Shown: one piece after another, positions 44,288 through 51,922 of the stretch
Numbering within the stretch: position 1 is the first letter of the stretch
How the letters are laid out: every line of letters begins with the position of its first letter
Source: JBBDXS01 sp040902195
Lineage (GTDB): Bacteria > Chloroflexota > Dehalococcoidia > DSTF01 > RBG-16-68-14
Direction: 5' to 3'
Assembly (NCBI GenBank): GCA_040902195.1
Contig: JBBDXS010000004.1
Span: forward strand, 1-64,000
DNA length: 64,000 bases
Notes under the pieces: model-generated
The model's database searches: none
The model's input: only the letters and a program-made list of their open reading frames with translations
Told to the model about the DNA's origin: nothing
Program-made: the position numbers and the translations under genes

Positions 44288-45697
44288 ATGAAGGCCGTCG
44301 GCTTTTTCCGCGAACCGAAGGCCGGCAGCAAGGGTGCCCCCCTCTCTGCGCAGAACAAAGCGTTCCTCGAGTTCTGCGAGCGGCAGGGCTACGACGTCGC
44401 GGTGACGTTCGTCGAGACGGCGGAGACGGACGGGCATCGCAACGGTTTCCGCCAGCTCGTCGACTACCTCAAGCGCAAAGATAAGGGCTTCGTCGTCGTC
44501 GTCGCGCGGTCGCTCGAGGGCATGGGCGACGACAACTCGGTATCCATGCGCCGCTACTTTCAGATGGAGGGTCTCGGCGCGCAGGTCGCGTTCATGGAGG
44601 GCCCGCCCGATCCGCTCGCGGAGCTGGTGAAGCAGTGGGCACAGCCGTCAGAGCGCGAGCTGCTCGGGGAGCGCGTGCGCGCCGCGATGCGCCGCAAGGC
44701 CGTGCGCGGCGAGGTGCTCGGCCGGCCGCCGTACGGCTACAAGGTCGGCATGCGCCGCCGCCTCGAGCTGGTCCAGGACGAGGCGGTCGTCGTGCGCTAC
44801 ATCTTCCGCCTCTACCTGCACGAGGGGTTGGGCATCCGCCTCATCGCCCGCCGCCTCAACGAGGAGGAGTACCACACGCGTCGAGGCGGCAACTGGAGCA
44901 TGGTCAGCATCCGCGACATCCTGCGCAACCGCGTCTATCTCGGTACCTATTCTCGTTTTGGCGTGCGTGTGCCGGGCAGCCACCCCGCGCTGGTCACGCC
45001 GGACGACTTCCGGGCCGTGCAGGACCGGCTGAACGCCCGCCGCAACAACTTCGCGAAACGCCAGCCTTCGACGTTCTTGCTTGCGGGGCTCGTGCAGTGC
45101 GGCCACTGCGGCAACAAGATGATCGGCGTGAGCCGCCGCCAGAGCTGGCGGCGTCGCAGCGGCAGCGAGGGCCAGGCCTCATACCGCTACTACCAGTGCG
45201 AATCGCGCACGAACCAAAGTATGTGCGACTACCACACGCAGCGCGCCGACGAGCTGGAGGAGCAGGTTCGCACGCTGCTCGCCGGCCTCGATGGCGCCGC
45301 GCTGCTGCCGCAGGCCGGCAATCAAGAGGAGGTCCTCGCGGAGTGGACGCAGCGCCTGGAGCGGCTGCGCGGCCGCCTGCGCCAGCTGGATAAGCGGCTC
45401 GAAGAACAGCTCTCGGCCGCGGCCAAGAGCCGGATCACGCGCGAGCAGCTCCACAAGCTGAGTATCACGACCGCGGGCGAACGGCTGCGTACCGAGGAGG
45501 AGCTGGAGGACACGGAGCGGCGCATCCAGGACCAGACCGATGCGAGCGAGCGCACACGCGGCCGGCAGAAGGCGCTCGCCATCCTGCTCGACGGCTGGGA
45601 TGAGCAGCCCGTCGAGGAGAAGCAGCAGCACCTGCGCGAGATGCTCGACCGCGTCGTCGTCCGTGACGAAGGCATCGAGCTTGTCCTGCGGCCGTAA
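44288..45697 (+). CDS. Serine-recombinase homologue lacking the catalytic serine
   Basis: The 469-residue protein has the domain order of large serine recombinases: resolvase-like N-domain (1-125), recombinase domain (about 140-250, GRPPYGYKVG, SIRDILRNRVYLGTYSRFGV), zinc-ribbon domain (CGHCGNKM, then two further Cys) and coiled coil (340-440). In register with gamma-delta resolvase (Y6-A-R8-V-S10) it reads F6-F7-R8-E9-P10, so the nucleophile Ser10 is Pro. The usual DRxxR of the active site reads ARSLEGMG. It is therefore predicted to bind DNA but not to cut it. It starts 1 nt after the zinc-ribbon gene stop, among core genes, which suggests domestication rather than a mobile element. No attachment-site repeats were found. 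Confidence 0.88.
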   Translation: MKAVGFFREPKAGSKGAPLSAQNKAFLEFCERQGYDVAVTFVETAETDGHRNGFRQLVDYLKRKDKGFVVVVARSLEGMGDDNSVSMRRYFQMEGLGAQVAFMEGPPDPLAELVKQWAQPSERELLGERVRAAMRRKAVRGEVLGRPPYGYKVGMRRRLELVQDEAVVVRYIFRLYLHEGLGIRLIARRLNEEEYHTRRGGNWSMVSIRDILRNRVYLGTYSRFGVRVPGSHPALVTPDDFRAVQDRLNARRNNFAKRQPSTFLLAGLVQCGHCGNKMIGVSRRQSWRRRSGSEGQASYRYYQCESRTNQSMCDYHTQRADELEEQVRTLLAGLDGAALLPQAGNQEEVLAEWTQRLERLRGRLRQLDKRLEEQLSAAAKSRITREQLHKLSITTAGERLRTEEELEDTERRIQDQTDASERTRGRQKALAILLDGWDEQPVEEKQQHLREMLDRVVVRDEGIELVLRP

Positions 45698-45831
45698 CTC
45701 GCGGTCATCCTGAGGGGAGTGGGGTAGAGCGCAAGGGGCGGGGAGCCCGAAGGACCTCAGACTACTTCTTTAGCCGGGTACGCCTCCGGCACTAGATTGA
45801 GCGGAACAGTCCATCTGCAGGAGCCAACGCC
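45698..45831. other. Short intergenic region upstream of RNase HI
   Basis: 134 bp of mixed sequence. It holds the GCAGGAG ribosome site (45817-45823) of the RNase HI gene and an in-frame TAG at 45793-45795 that limits how far upstream that gene can start. Confidence 0.6.
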
Positions 45832-46248
45832 ATCGCCATCCGAAAAGTCATCGCATACACTGACGGCGCCTCGCGCGGCAACCCCGGCCCGTCTTCCTAC
45901 GGCGCCGTCGTCTACGACGAGAACATGAACGAGTTGCACCGCACGCACCGCGCGCTGGGTCATGGCACCAACAACCAGGCCGAGTACGCGGGCGCCATCG
46001 CCGCGCTCGAGGCGGCGCTGGCCCTCGGCGCGACGGACGTCGAGCTGCGCATGGACTCCGAGCTCATCGTGCGACAGCTCGCCGGGCGCTATCGCGTGAA
46101 GAACCCCGGCCTGCAGCCGCTCTACAAGCGCGTCCTCGTGTTGCGCTCGCAGTTCGATCGCGTCCAGATAGAGCACGTCCCGCGCGCGCAGAACAAAGTC
46201 GCTGACGCCCTCGCGAACGAGGCGCTGGACGGGGCGCCCGCGCCCTAG
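45832..46248 (+). CDS. rnhA: Ribonuclease HI, apparently with an ATC start codon
   Basis: The conserved beginning VIAYTDGASRGNPGPSSYGA, with the first catalytic Asp, lies upstream of the first ATG (45925). Between the in-frame TAG at 45793 and that ATG there is no ATG, GTG, TTG or CTG. GCAGGAG (45817-45823) is 8 nt before ATC 45832 and 14 nt before ATC 45838, so ATC 45832 is the best start (138 residues). Other catalytic residues are in NQAEYAGAI (Glu), ELRMDSELI (Asp) and NKVADALANEAL (Asp). The product removes RNA from RNA-DNA hybrids. rnpB follows on the same strand. Confidence 0.85.
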   Translation: MAIRKVIAYTDGASRGNPGPSSYGAVVYDENMNELHRTHRALGHGTNNQAEYAGAIAALEAALALGATDVELRMDSELIVRQLAGRYRVKNPGLQPLYKRVLVLRSQFDRVQIEHVPRAQNKVADALANEALDGAPAP

Positions 46249-46441
46249 CCCCGTCCCCGGGGTCGCGGGGCGTGGGTCGCGGAGCGATTTTCTGCGCACT
46301 TTTATTTTTTCCTGCTCGGTTTTGAATCTGAATCGTCTGATTTATCGAATAATTTCGTGAAGAGACGTCTCGTTTAGGGGCTGGCCCTGCGGGGCGGGCG
46401 GCTCGCGAGCCGCCGCTACACGGCTTCGCCAGTCCACTTGC

Positions 46442-46447
46442 TACAAT
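46442..46447 (+). promoter_or_regulatory. -10 box (TACAAT) of rnpB
   Basis: TACAAT is followed by seven bases before the first paired base of RNase P RNA at 46455. The 206-bp region upstream (46249-46454) contains an AT-rich stretch around 46300-46370 unlike the rest of the window. Confidence 0.6.
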
Positions 46448-46454
46448 GATTACC

Positions 46455-46830
46455 GGAGCCAGGAGGCCGGGTGGCCGCCCCGACTTCGGTCGGGGAGGAA
46501 CGTCCGAGCTCCTCCGAGCAGGGTGCCGGGTAACACCCGGGCGGGGCGACCCGACGGAAAGTGCCACAGAAACATACCGCCCCGACTCGTCGGGGTAAGG
46601 GTGAAATGGTGCGGTAAGAGCGCACCGGTCCTCTCGGTAACGGGAGGGCCGGGCAAACCCCACCCGGAGCAAGGCCAAATAGGAGGACTCTCGCCTCGGC
46701 GAGAAGGGGCGCTCGGCCCCGTCCTCGGGTAGGCCGCTCGAGTCCGCCGGTAACGACGGACCTAGATAGATGGCCACCGCCCCGACCTGTCGGGGCACAG
46801 AACTCGGCGTACAGGCCACCTGGCTCCACT
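46455..46830 (+). ncRNA. rnpB: RNase P RNA, bacterial type A
   Basis: The ends pair (GGAGCCAGG and CCTGGCTCC). Conserved cores are present in order: GAGGAACGTCCGAGCTCC, ACAGAAACATACCGCC, GGTGAAATGGTGCGGTAAGA, GAGCAAGGCCAAATAGG, AGATAGATGG and ACAGAACTCGGCGTACAGGC. It is the catalytic subunit that trims tRNA 5' leaders. Small hairpins CCCCGAC-GTCGGGG repeat at variable helices. Long antisense reading frames here are not genes. Confidence 0.96.
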
Positions 46831-47671
46831 AGCCGAGTAGAAAGCGCAACTGCGCGCGCAGTTCGCCGGGCAGCGGCTCGCCAAGCAGGGCGTGTCCCGC
46901 CGCGCGCAAGAACAGCGCCGACACCGACTGCAGACGCCGCAGCTTATCGATCGCTTCCATCTCCACCTCCGCATCCCGCACCAGCTCCGCCCACTCCGCT
47001 TCGGACGCGTGGGCGATCGTGTACGCCTGGTAACCGAGCAGCCCGCGCCGCCGCACTTCCTCGATCTGTTCGCGAACCATCGACGCGCCGATAGCACCGT
47101 ACGTCTGGATCGCTGGGAGCACCGGCTTGTTATCGAACGGCTTACCGTCGAGCGCCGACGCGAACGCGTCGCGGACAGACTGGCCGAACGCGCCCGGGTA
47201 CACCATCGGCATCCAGCCCGCGATGTGCTCCGCGAGGACTCGCTGATAGGGGAGGGACGTGCGCTTGCCGCGCGTATCGACGCAGGCGTACAGCTCGGCG
47301 CGCGGCTGCAGCCGCCGGAACTCCGCGACGAGCCGCCGCATCGGCGTCGCGTCGAGCGCCTCCCACTCGACCTCCGCGTTTACGACCGCGAAGCGCGCGC
47401 CCGCCGCGATGTCGTCCGCGAGCCGGCGCGCCTCGGTCTCCGGCTGGTGCGGGTAGACGTAGCGTTCCGTGGCCCAGGCGACACCCGCGCGCGCGAACGC
47501 CTCGCGGGCCGACGTGTATCCCCACTTCACGATCACGCCGTCGAGCCGCGCCCGCCGCACCCGTTCCACGCAGGCATCGATAGGCCCGCTGCCGTACTGG
47601 TTCCACCACGCCCATCGACTCGCCGCGAACACCACAGGCCTAGCGTCGTCCCGCCGGTGAATAGGTGCCAT
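46829..47671 (-). CDS. Conserved hypothetical protein with TIM-barrel-like (glycosidase/DUF4015-like) pattern
   Basis: The 280-residue protein starts at ATG 47671. The strings FAASRWAWWNQYGSGPIDAC, LDGVIVKWGYTS, ARFAVVNAEVEWEALDATPM, PRAELYACVDTRGKRTSLP and HIAGWMPMVYPGAFGQ alternate strands and helices. This resembles GH25-like or glycoside-hydrolase-like TIM barrels, with the NAEVEWE acidic strand near the presumed active site. No signal peptide is present. The C-terminal ~60 residues are helical. It is convergent with rnpB, whose 3' end meets its stop codon. The function is not established. Confidence 0.6.
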   Translation of the reverse strand: MAPIHRRDDARPVVFAASRWAWWNQYGSGPIDACVERVRRARLDGVIVKWGYTSAREAFARAGVAWATERYVYPHQPETEARRLADDIAAGARFAVVNAEVEWEALDATPMRRLVAEFRRLQPRAELYACVDTRGKRTSLPYQRVLAEHIAGWMPMVYPGAFGQSVRDAFASALDGKPFDNKPVLPAIQTYGAIGASMVREQIEEVRRRGLLGYQAYTIAHASEAEWAELVRDAEVEMEAIDKLRRLQSVSALFLRAAGHALLGEPLPGELRAQLRFLLG

Positions 47672-47841
47672 GGCTTGGTGGCACATCTGAGGGCTCGGGC
47701 ATTTGTAGAGAGCTTGCACGGGACGGAGAGATTCTTCGCCCTCCCATCCCCGCGCGGACGTGGCTGCCTCCGTGGGGGCTCGTCGATGGCCCGGCCCCGC
47801 GGGGCTCGGAATGACGGAGCGGCCCGTGGCACCTACGGCGG

Positions 47842-47847
47842 TATAAT
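47842..47847 (+). promoter_or_regulatory. -10 box (TATAAT) of the MurE-like gene, leaderless spacing
   Basis: A perfect TATAAT is followed by CGAGTCG and then the ATG at 47855. There is no ribosome site. Confidence 0.7.
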
Positions 47848-47854
47848 CGAGTCG

Positions 47855-49384
47855 ATGTCCCCATCTCGCGCCGCTACGGCCTCGTGGCTCGATTCCGTCT
47901 CGGACGCGCGTGTCGTCGCGGGGACGCCGGGTGCGATAGCCGCCGTCTGCCACGACAGCCGTCGCGTCGTGCCGGGGGCGCTCTTCGTCGCCGTGCCTGG
48001 CTTCGACGTCGACGGCCACGATTACATCGCGGCTGCTCTCGCGCGCGGCGCCACGACGGTCCTCATCCAGCGCGACCACGAAGAGACCTGGGGCTCGGTC
48101 AGCGCGGAGGGCACGTTCGCGATCGTCTCTGTGCCGGACACGCGACGGGCGCTCGCGCAGGCGGCCGCAGCGTTCTACGGCCACCCGGCGAAGAAATTGG
48201 GCGTCATCGGCGTCACGGGCACGGACGGCAAGACGACGACCGTCCATCTCATCGCGCACGTCCTCGAGTCGGCCGGGCGGCCCGCCGGCTACATGAGCAG
48301 CGTCTACTTCCGCAGCGGCCCGGTGCTGGAGCCCAACGCCTCGCACATGACGACGCTGGAGTCGCCGGAGGTGCAGCGCATGCTCGCGGGCATGGTCGAT
48401 ACGGGCATGCGCTACGCCGTCATCGAGGCGTCCTCGCACGGCCTCTCGCTTCATCGCGTCGATGAGTGCGACTTCGACGTCGCGGTGTTCACCACGCTCA
48501 GCAGCGACCACCTCGATTTCCACAAGACGCGTGACGAGTACCGCAACGCGAAGGGCCGTCTCTTCCAGATGCTGGACGAATCGTCCGCGAAGGACGGTGT
48601 TGCGAAGACAGCCGTACTGAACGCTGACGACGAGACGTCGGCGTACTACCGGACGCTGACGCGCGCGCCTGTCGTCACCTACGGCATCGATGCGTCCGCG
48701 GACGTGCGCGCGGAAGACATCGCGAGCGAGGGCTGGTCGACGCGATTCCGTCTCGTCACGTCGCACGGCGGTGTCGACGTGCTGGCGCCGCTTGCCGGCC
48801 GCTACAACGTGCACAACTGCCTCGCCGCCGCGGCGACGGCGCTCTCGCAAGGCGTAACGCTCGACGAGATCGCACGCGCGCTGGAGTCGTTTCCCGGCAT
48901 CCCGGGACGTCTCCAGCGCGTCGATGCCGGCCAGCCGTTCGAGGTGGTGATCGACATCGCTTCCACGCCCGAGGCGTTACGCCGCGTCCTCGATACGCTG
49001 CGGCCGCTCACGCAAGGCAAGCTGATCGCCGTGTTCGGCGCGGCGGGCGAGCGCGACCCGGGCCGTCGCGACGGCATGGGCCGCGTCGCAGGCGAGCTGG
49101 CCGGCTTCGTCGTGCTCACGAACGAGGACCCGCGCCGCGAGGACGCAGACGCCATCATCGAGGCGATCGCGTCGGGCCTACGGCAGGCGGGACGCACAGA
49201 AGGCGAAGACTTTGTGCGCATGCCCGACCGCCGCGAGGCGCTCCGCTACGCCTTCGAGCGCGCGCGGCCCGGCGATACCGTCCTGCTCGCCGGTAAGGCG
49301 AACGAGCCGTCGATCGTCATCGGCACCGAGCACCACCCCTGGGACGAGGCGGCGGTCGCGGCGGAGTTGCTGAAGGAGCGGTAG
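47855..49384 (+). CDS. MurE-like Mur ligase with altered substrate motifs
   Basis: The 509-residue protein has the MurE layout: UDP-binding N-domain (CHDSRRVVPGALFVAVPGF), ATP loop TGTDGKTTT (about residue 126), SSHGLSLHRV and SSDHLDFHKTRDEY, and the C-terminal ligase domain. The usual DYAHTPDAL reads DIASTPEAL, GGDRD reads AGERD, and the DNPR motif that recognises meso-diaminopimelate reads NEDPR. It may add another amino acid or act in a modified envelope precursor pathway. The next two genes follow with a 2-nt gap and a 4-nt overlap, so it heads an operon with an aspartic protease and an aminotransferase. The TATAAT box implies a leaderless mRNA. Confidence 0.88.
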   Translation: MSPSRAATASWLDSVSDARVVAGTPGAIAAVCHDSRRVVPGALFVAVPGFDVDGHDYIAAALARGATTVLIQRDHEETWGSVSAEGTFAIVSVPDTRRALAQAAAAFYGHPAKKLGVIGVTGTDGKTTTVHLIAHVLESAGRPAGYMSSVYFRSGPVLEPNASHMTTLESPEVQRMLAGMVDTGMRYAVIEASSHGLSLHRVDECDFDVAVFTTLSSDHLDFHKTRDEYRNAKGRLFQMLDESSAKDGVAKTAVLNADDETSAYYRTLTRAPVVTYGIDASADVRAEDIASEGWSTRFRLVTSHGGVDVLAPLAGRYNVHNCLAAAATALSQGVTLDEIARALESFPGIPGRLQRVDAGQPFEVVIDIASTPEALRRVLDTLRPLTQGKLIAVFGAAGERDPGRRDGMGRVAGELAGFVVLTNEDPRREDADAIIEAIASGLRQAGRTEGEDFVRMPDRREALRYAFERARPGDTVLLAGKANEPSIVIGTEHHPWDEAAVAAELLKER

Positions 49385-49386
49385 AT

Positions 49387-49758
49387 ATGGGTATCTTTTC
49401 AGTCGAGATCCAGATCGGCGACCCGCAGGGCAAGCGCTTCGAGCCTGCGAAGGCGTTGGTGGACACGGGATCGAGTTACTCTGCGTTCCCGGTCGAGCAG
49501 TTGCGCAGGCTCGGTGTGGAGCCAAGCGATCGCCAGCAATTCCTGTTAGCCGACGGTCGCATCGTAGAGAGTGCGATTGGGGAGACGCGCATCAAGATCG
49601 ATGGCCGAATGCGCACGACCGTCGTGGTATTTTCGGACGAAGGTACGCAGCCGCTGATCGGCGCCGTGACGTTAGAAGAGTTCGGCCTGGCCGTCGATCC
49701 AATAGGGCAGAAGCTCATGCCGGTACCCGGCTACAGGCTAGGAAGGAAGCCGCTATGA
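49387..49758 (+). CDS. Retropepsin-like aspartic protease (clan AA)
   Basis: The 123-residue protein has the catalytic ALVDTGSSYSAFP loop, a hydrophobic LLADGRIVESAIGETRIKID core and the second psi-loop TQPLIGAVTLEEFGL. This is the size of one retropepsin monomer, so it should dimerise. There is no signal peptide. It starts 2 nt after the MurE-like stop and overlaps the aminotransferase start (ATGA), so it is translationally coupled to both. The substrate is unknown. Confidence 0.85.
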   Translation: MGIFSVEIQIGDPQGKRFEPAKALVDTGSSYSAFPVEQLRRLGVEPSDRQQFLLADGRIVESAIGETRIKIDGRMRTTVVVFSDEGTQPLIGAVTLEEFGLAVDPIGQKLMPVPGYRLGRKPL

Positions 49759-51101
49759 ACCCCGAAGACCCGCGCGCGCTGATCGAGTACGACCGCGCGC
49801 ATGTGCTGCACCCGCAGTACCACGCCAGCGACCACACCGACCCCATCGTCTACGTCCGCGGCGAAGGCGCCGTCCTCTGGGACGTGAACGGCAACGAGTA
49901 CATCGATGCGCTCTCCGCGCTGTGGAACGTCGCGCTTGGATACGGACGCAAAGAGCTGGCCGACGCGGCCGCGCAGCAGATGCGCGAGCTCGCCTTCAGC
50001 AACGCCTACGTCGGCTACTCCAACGTCCCGTCGATCCGCCTTGCCGAGCGGCTGATGCAGCTCGTCTATCCGAACATGGAGGCCGTCTTCTTCGCGAACA
50101 GCGGCTCGGAAGCGGTCGAGGTGGCGCTGAAGATTGCGCGTTACTACTGGTTCCTTCAGGGCAAGACCGAGAAGGTGAAGATCATCGCGCGCAAGGAGGC
50201 CTACCACGGCGGCACGCTCGGCTCGACCGCCGCGACGGGGCTGCCGCCGTTTCACAAAGGCTTCGGCCCGCTCGCGCCGGGCTTCGTCCGCGTCGAGACG
50301 TGCTATCCCTATCGACACGTCGGCGGCAGCGAGGGCTGCGATCTCTCCTGCGTCGATGCCGTCGAGCAGGCGATCCTGAGCGAGGGCGTGGACACCGTCG
50401 CCGCCGTGATCGCGGAGCCGGTGCACGGCGCGGGCGGTGTCATCGTGCCGGGCGAGCGCTACTGGCCGCGCCTGCGCGAGGTCTGCGACAAGCACGGCGT
50501 CCTGCTCATCGCCGATGAGGTGATCACGGGCTTCGGGCGCACGGGTAAGTGGTTCGCCCTCGAGCACTGGGGCGTCCAGCCCGACATCATGACGGTCGCC
50601 AAGGCGATCACAAGCGCGTACGTGCCGCTCTCGGCCGCGATCTACACGGGCGTGATCCACGAAACGATCCAGCAAGCGCCGGCCGACGCGAAGTTCATGC
50701 ACGGCTATACGAACGCCGGCCATCCGACCGCCTGCGCCGTCGCGCTGCGCAACCTCCAGATCATGGAGGAGGAGGGCCTCATAGAGCGCGCGGCCGAGCT
50801 GGGCGAGCGGCTCCTCGGCGGCCTGCGAGGGCTTGCGGACCACCCCCACGTCGGCGACGTCCGGGGCCTGGGGCTCATCGCCGGGGTTGAGCTTGTGGCC
50901 GATAAGAAGACGAAGGCCCCTTTCGAGGTCTCGGAGGGCGTGGGCGGGAGGTTGTTGAAGGAGCTCCGCAAGCGCGGTATCATCACACGCATCAAGGGTG
51001 ACAGCATCCTATTTGCGCCGCCGTTTGTTACGGAACCCCAACAGATAGACCAAATTGTGGAAGCCACAGGGGAGTCCATTAAGGCCGTTGTTGGGGTATA
51101 A
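49755..51101 (+). CDS. Class III pyridoxal-phosphate aminotransferase
   Basis: The 448-residue protein has ALWNVALGYGRKELADAA, FFANSGSEAVEVALKIARYY, AYHGGTLGSTAATG, the ADEVITGFGRTGKWFALEHW strand and the PLP-lysine segment MTVAKAITSAYVPLSAAIY. These fit the omega-amino-acid:pyruvate / beta-alanine-type group. The product uses a non-alpha amino donor or acceptor, so the exact substrate is open. Its position in an operon with a MurE-like ligase may mean it supplies an unusual amine (inference). The PAP2 promoter lies inside its last codons. Confidence 0.93.
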   Translation: MNPEDPRALIEYDRAHVLHPQYHASDHTDPIVYVRGEGAVLWDVNGNEYIDALSALWNVALGYGRKELADAAAQQMRELAFSNAYVGYSNVPSIRLAERLMQLVYPNMEAVFFANSGSEAVEVALKIARYYWFLQGKTEKVKIIARKEAYHGGTLGSTAATGLPPFHKGFGPLAPGFVRVETCYPYRHVGGSEGCDLSCVDAVEQAILSEGVDTVAAVIAEPVHGAGGVIVPGERYWPRLREVCDKHGVLLIADEVITGFGRTGKWFALEHWGVQPDIMTVAKAITSAYVPLSAAIYTGVIHETIQQAPADAKFMHGYTNAGHPTACAVALRNLQIMEEEGLIERAAELGERLLGGLRGLADHPHVGDVRGLGLIAGVELVADKKTKAPFEVSEGVGGRLLKELRKRGIITRIKGDSILFAPPFVTEPQQIDQIVEATGESIKAVVGV

Positions 51102-51102
51102 T
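51097..51102 (+). promoter_or_regulatory. -10 box (TATAAT) of the PAP2 gene, leaderless spacing
   Basis: A perfect TATAAT overlaps the end of the aminotransferase gene and is followed by six bases before the ATG at 51109. Confidence 0.65.
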
Positions 51103-51108
51103 TCGGAC

Positions 51109-51879
51109 ATGCTAGGGAAGCATATCCTCGCTCGCGAGCGCTCGAATCCGTGGTGGTGGCTGCCGGAGCGGGGTCTGGCGCGCTCGATTCTCGAAATCCT
51201 TCTTATCGTTCCGGCATATGCGCTTTATCAGTTGGTGCGCGGCACCGTCCACGATCGTGTCCCGGAAGCCGTCGATCGGGCCACGAAGCTTGTCGCTATC
51301 GAGCAAACGCTGGGTATCTTCCGCGAAGCCGAGCTGCAGAGCCGGATCATGACGTGGGAGATCGCGGTGCGCATCGTGAACGCTGTCTACGTCTGGGGTC
51401 ACCTGCCGCTGATCATCCTGATCGGTATCTGGCTGCTCGCGTTCCATCATCAGCGTTACGCGCTCTTCCGCAATGCGTTCCTGATCTCGGGCGCGATCGC
51501 GCTCGTGCTGTTCTGGCTGATCCCGACGGCGCCGCCGCACTACCTGCAGTACTGGGGCTTTGTCGATACCGCCGTTTCGTCAGGGTCGTATTACATCTTC
51601 CAACCCCCGGCCCTGGTCAACCAGTACGCCGCGATGCCGAGCCTGCACTTTGGCTGGAACTTGCTTGCCTCGGTAGCGATCTTCTCGACCGTCCAGTCGC
51701 GCTTGCGATATCTCGCGCTCCTGATGCCAGTCGTGAATCTCGGCGGCATCGTCCTGACGGGCAATCACTTCTTCCTCGATGCCGCGGCCGGTGGTGCGGT
51801 GGCGATGCTGGGCCTCTGGATCGCGATGCAGTTGCGCAACCGGCTCCCGCGCACGAAGCCCTTCACCATCCTCGCGTAG
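51109..51879 (+). CDS. PAP2-superfamily membrane phosphatase/transferase (AUR1-like)
   Basis: The 256-residue protein starts at ATG 51109. It has about six helices. The phosphatase motifs are PTAPPHYLQYWGF, AAMPSLHFGWNLL (catalytic His) and TGNHFFLDAAAGG. These match the PAP2_3 / inositolphosphoceramide-synthase-like group found in Actinobacteria and Chloroflexota. It probably acts on lipid phosphates or transfers head groups in the membrane. Confidence 0.9.
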   Translation: MLGKHILARERSNPWWWLPERGLARSILEILLIVPAYALYQLVRGTVHDRVPEAVDRATKLVAIEQTLGIFREAELQSRIMTWEIAVRIVNAVYVWGHLPLIILIGIWLLAFHHQRYALFRNAFLISGAIALVLFWLIPTAPPHYLQYWGFVDTAVSSGSYYIFQPPALVNQYAAMPSLHFGWNLLASVAIFSTVQSRLRYLALLMPVVNLGGIVLTGNHFFLDAAAGGAVAMLGLWIAMQLRNRLPRTKPFTILA

Positions 51880-51922
51880 TACGTCGATCGATTCCTGCCG
51901 CTACCATAGGGCGGGAGGTCCC

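Noticed and set aside
46064..46829. Minus- and plus-strand open frames across rnpB
   Set aside because: They overlap conserved RNase P RNA cores and have no family resemblance.
46829..48850. Very long minus-strand frame (673 codons) covering the MurE-like gene
   Set aside because: Only the last 280 codons (from ATG 47671) have protein-like composition. The rest is the Arg-rich antisense shadow of the MurE-like gene.
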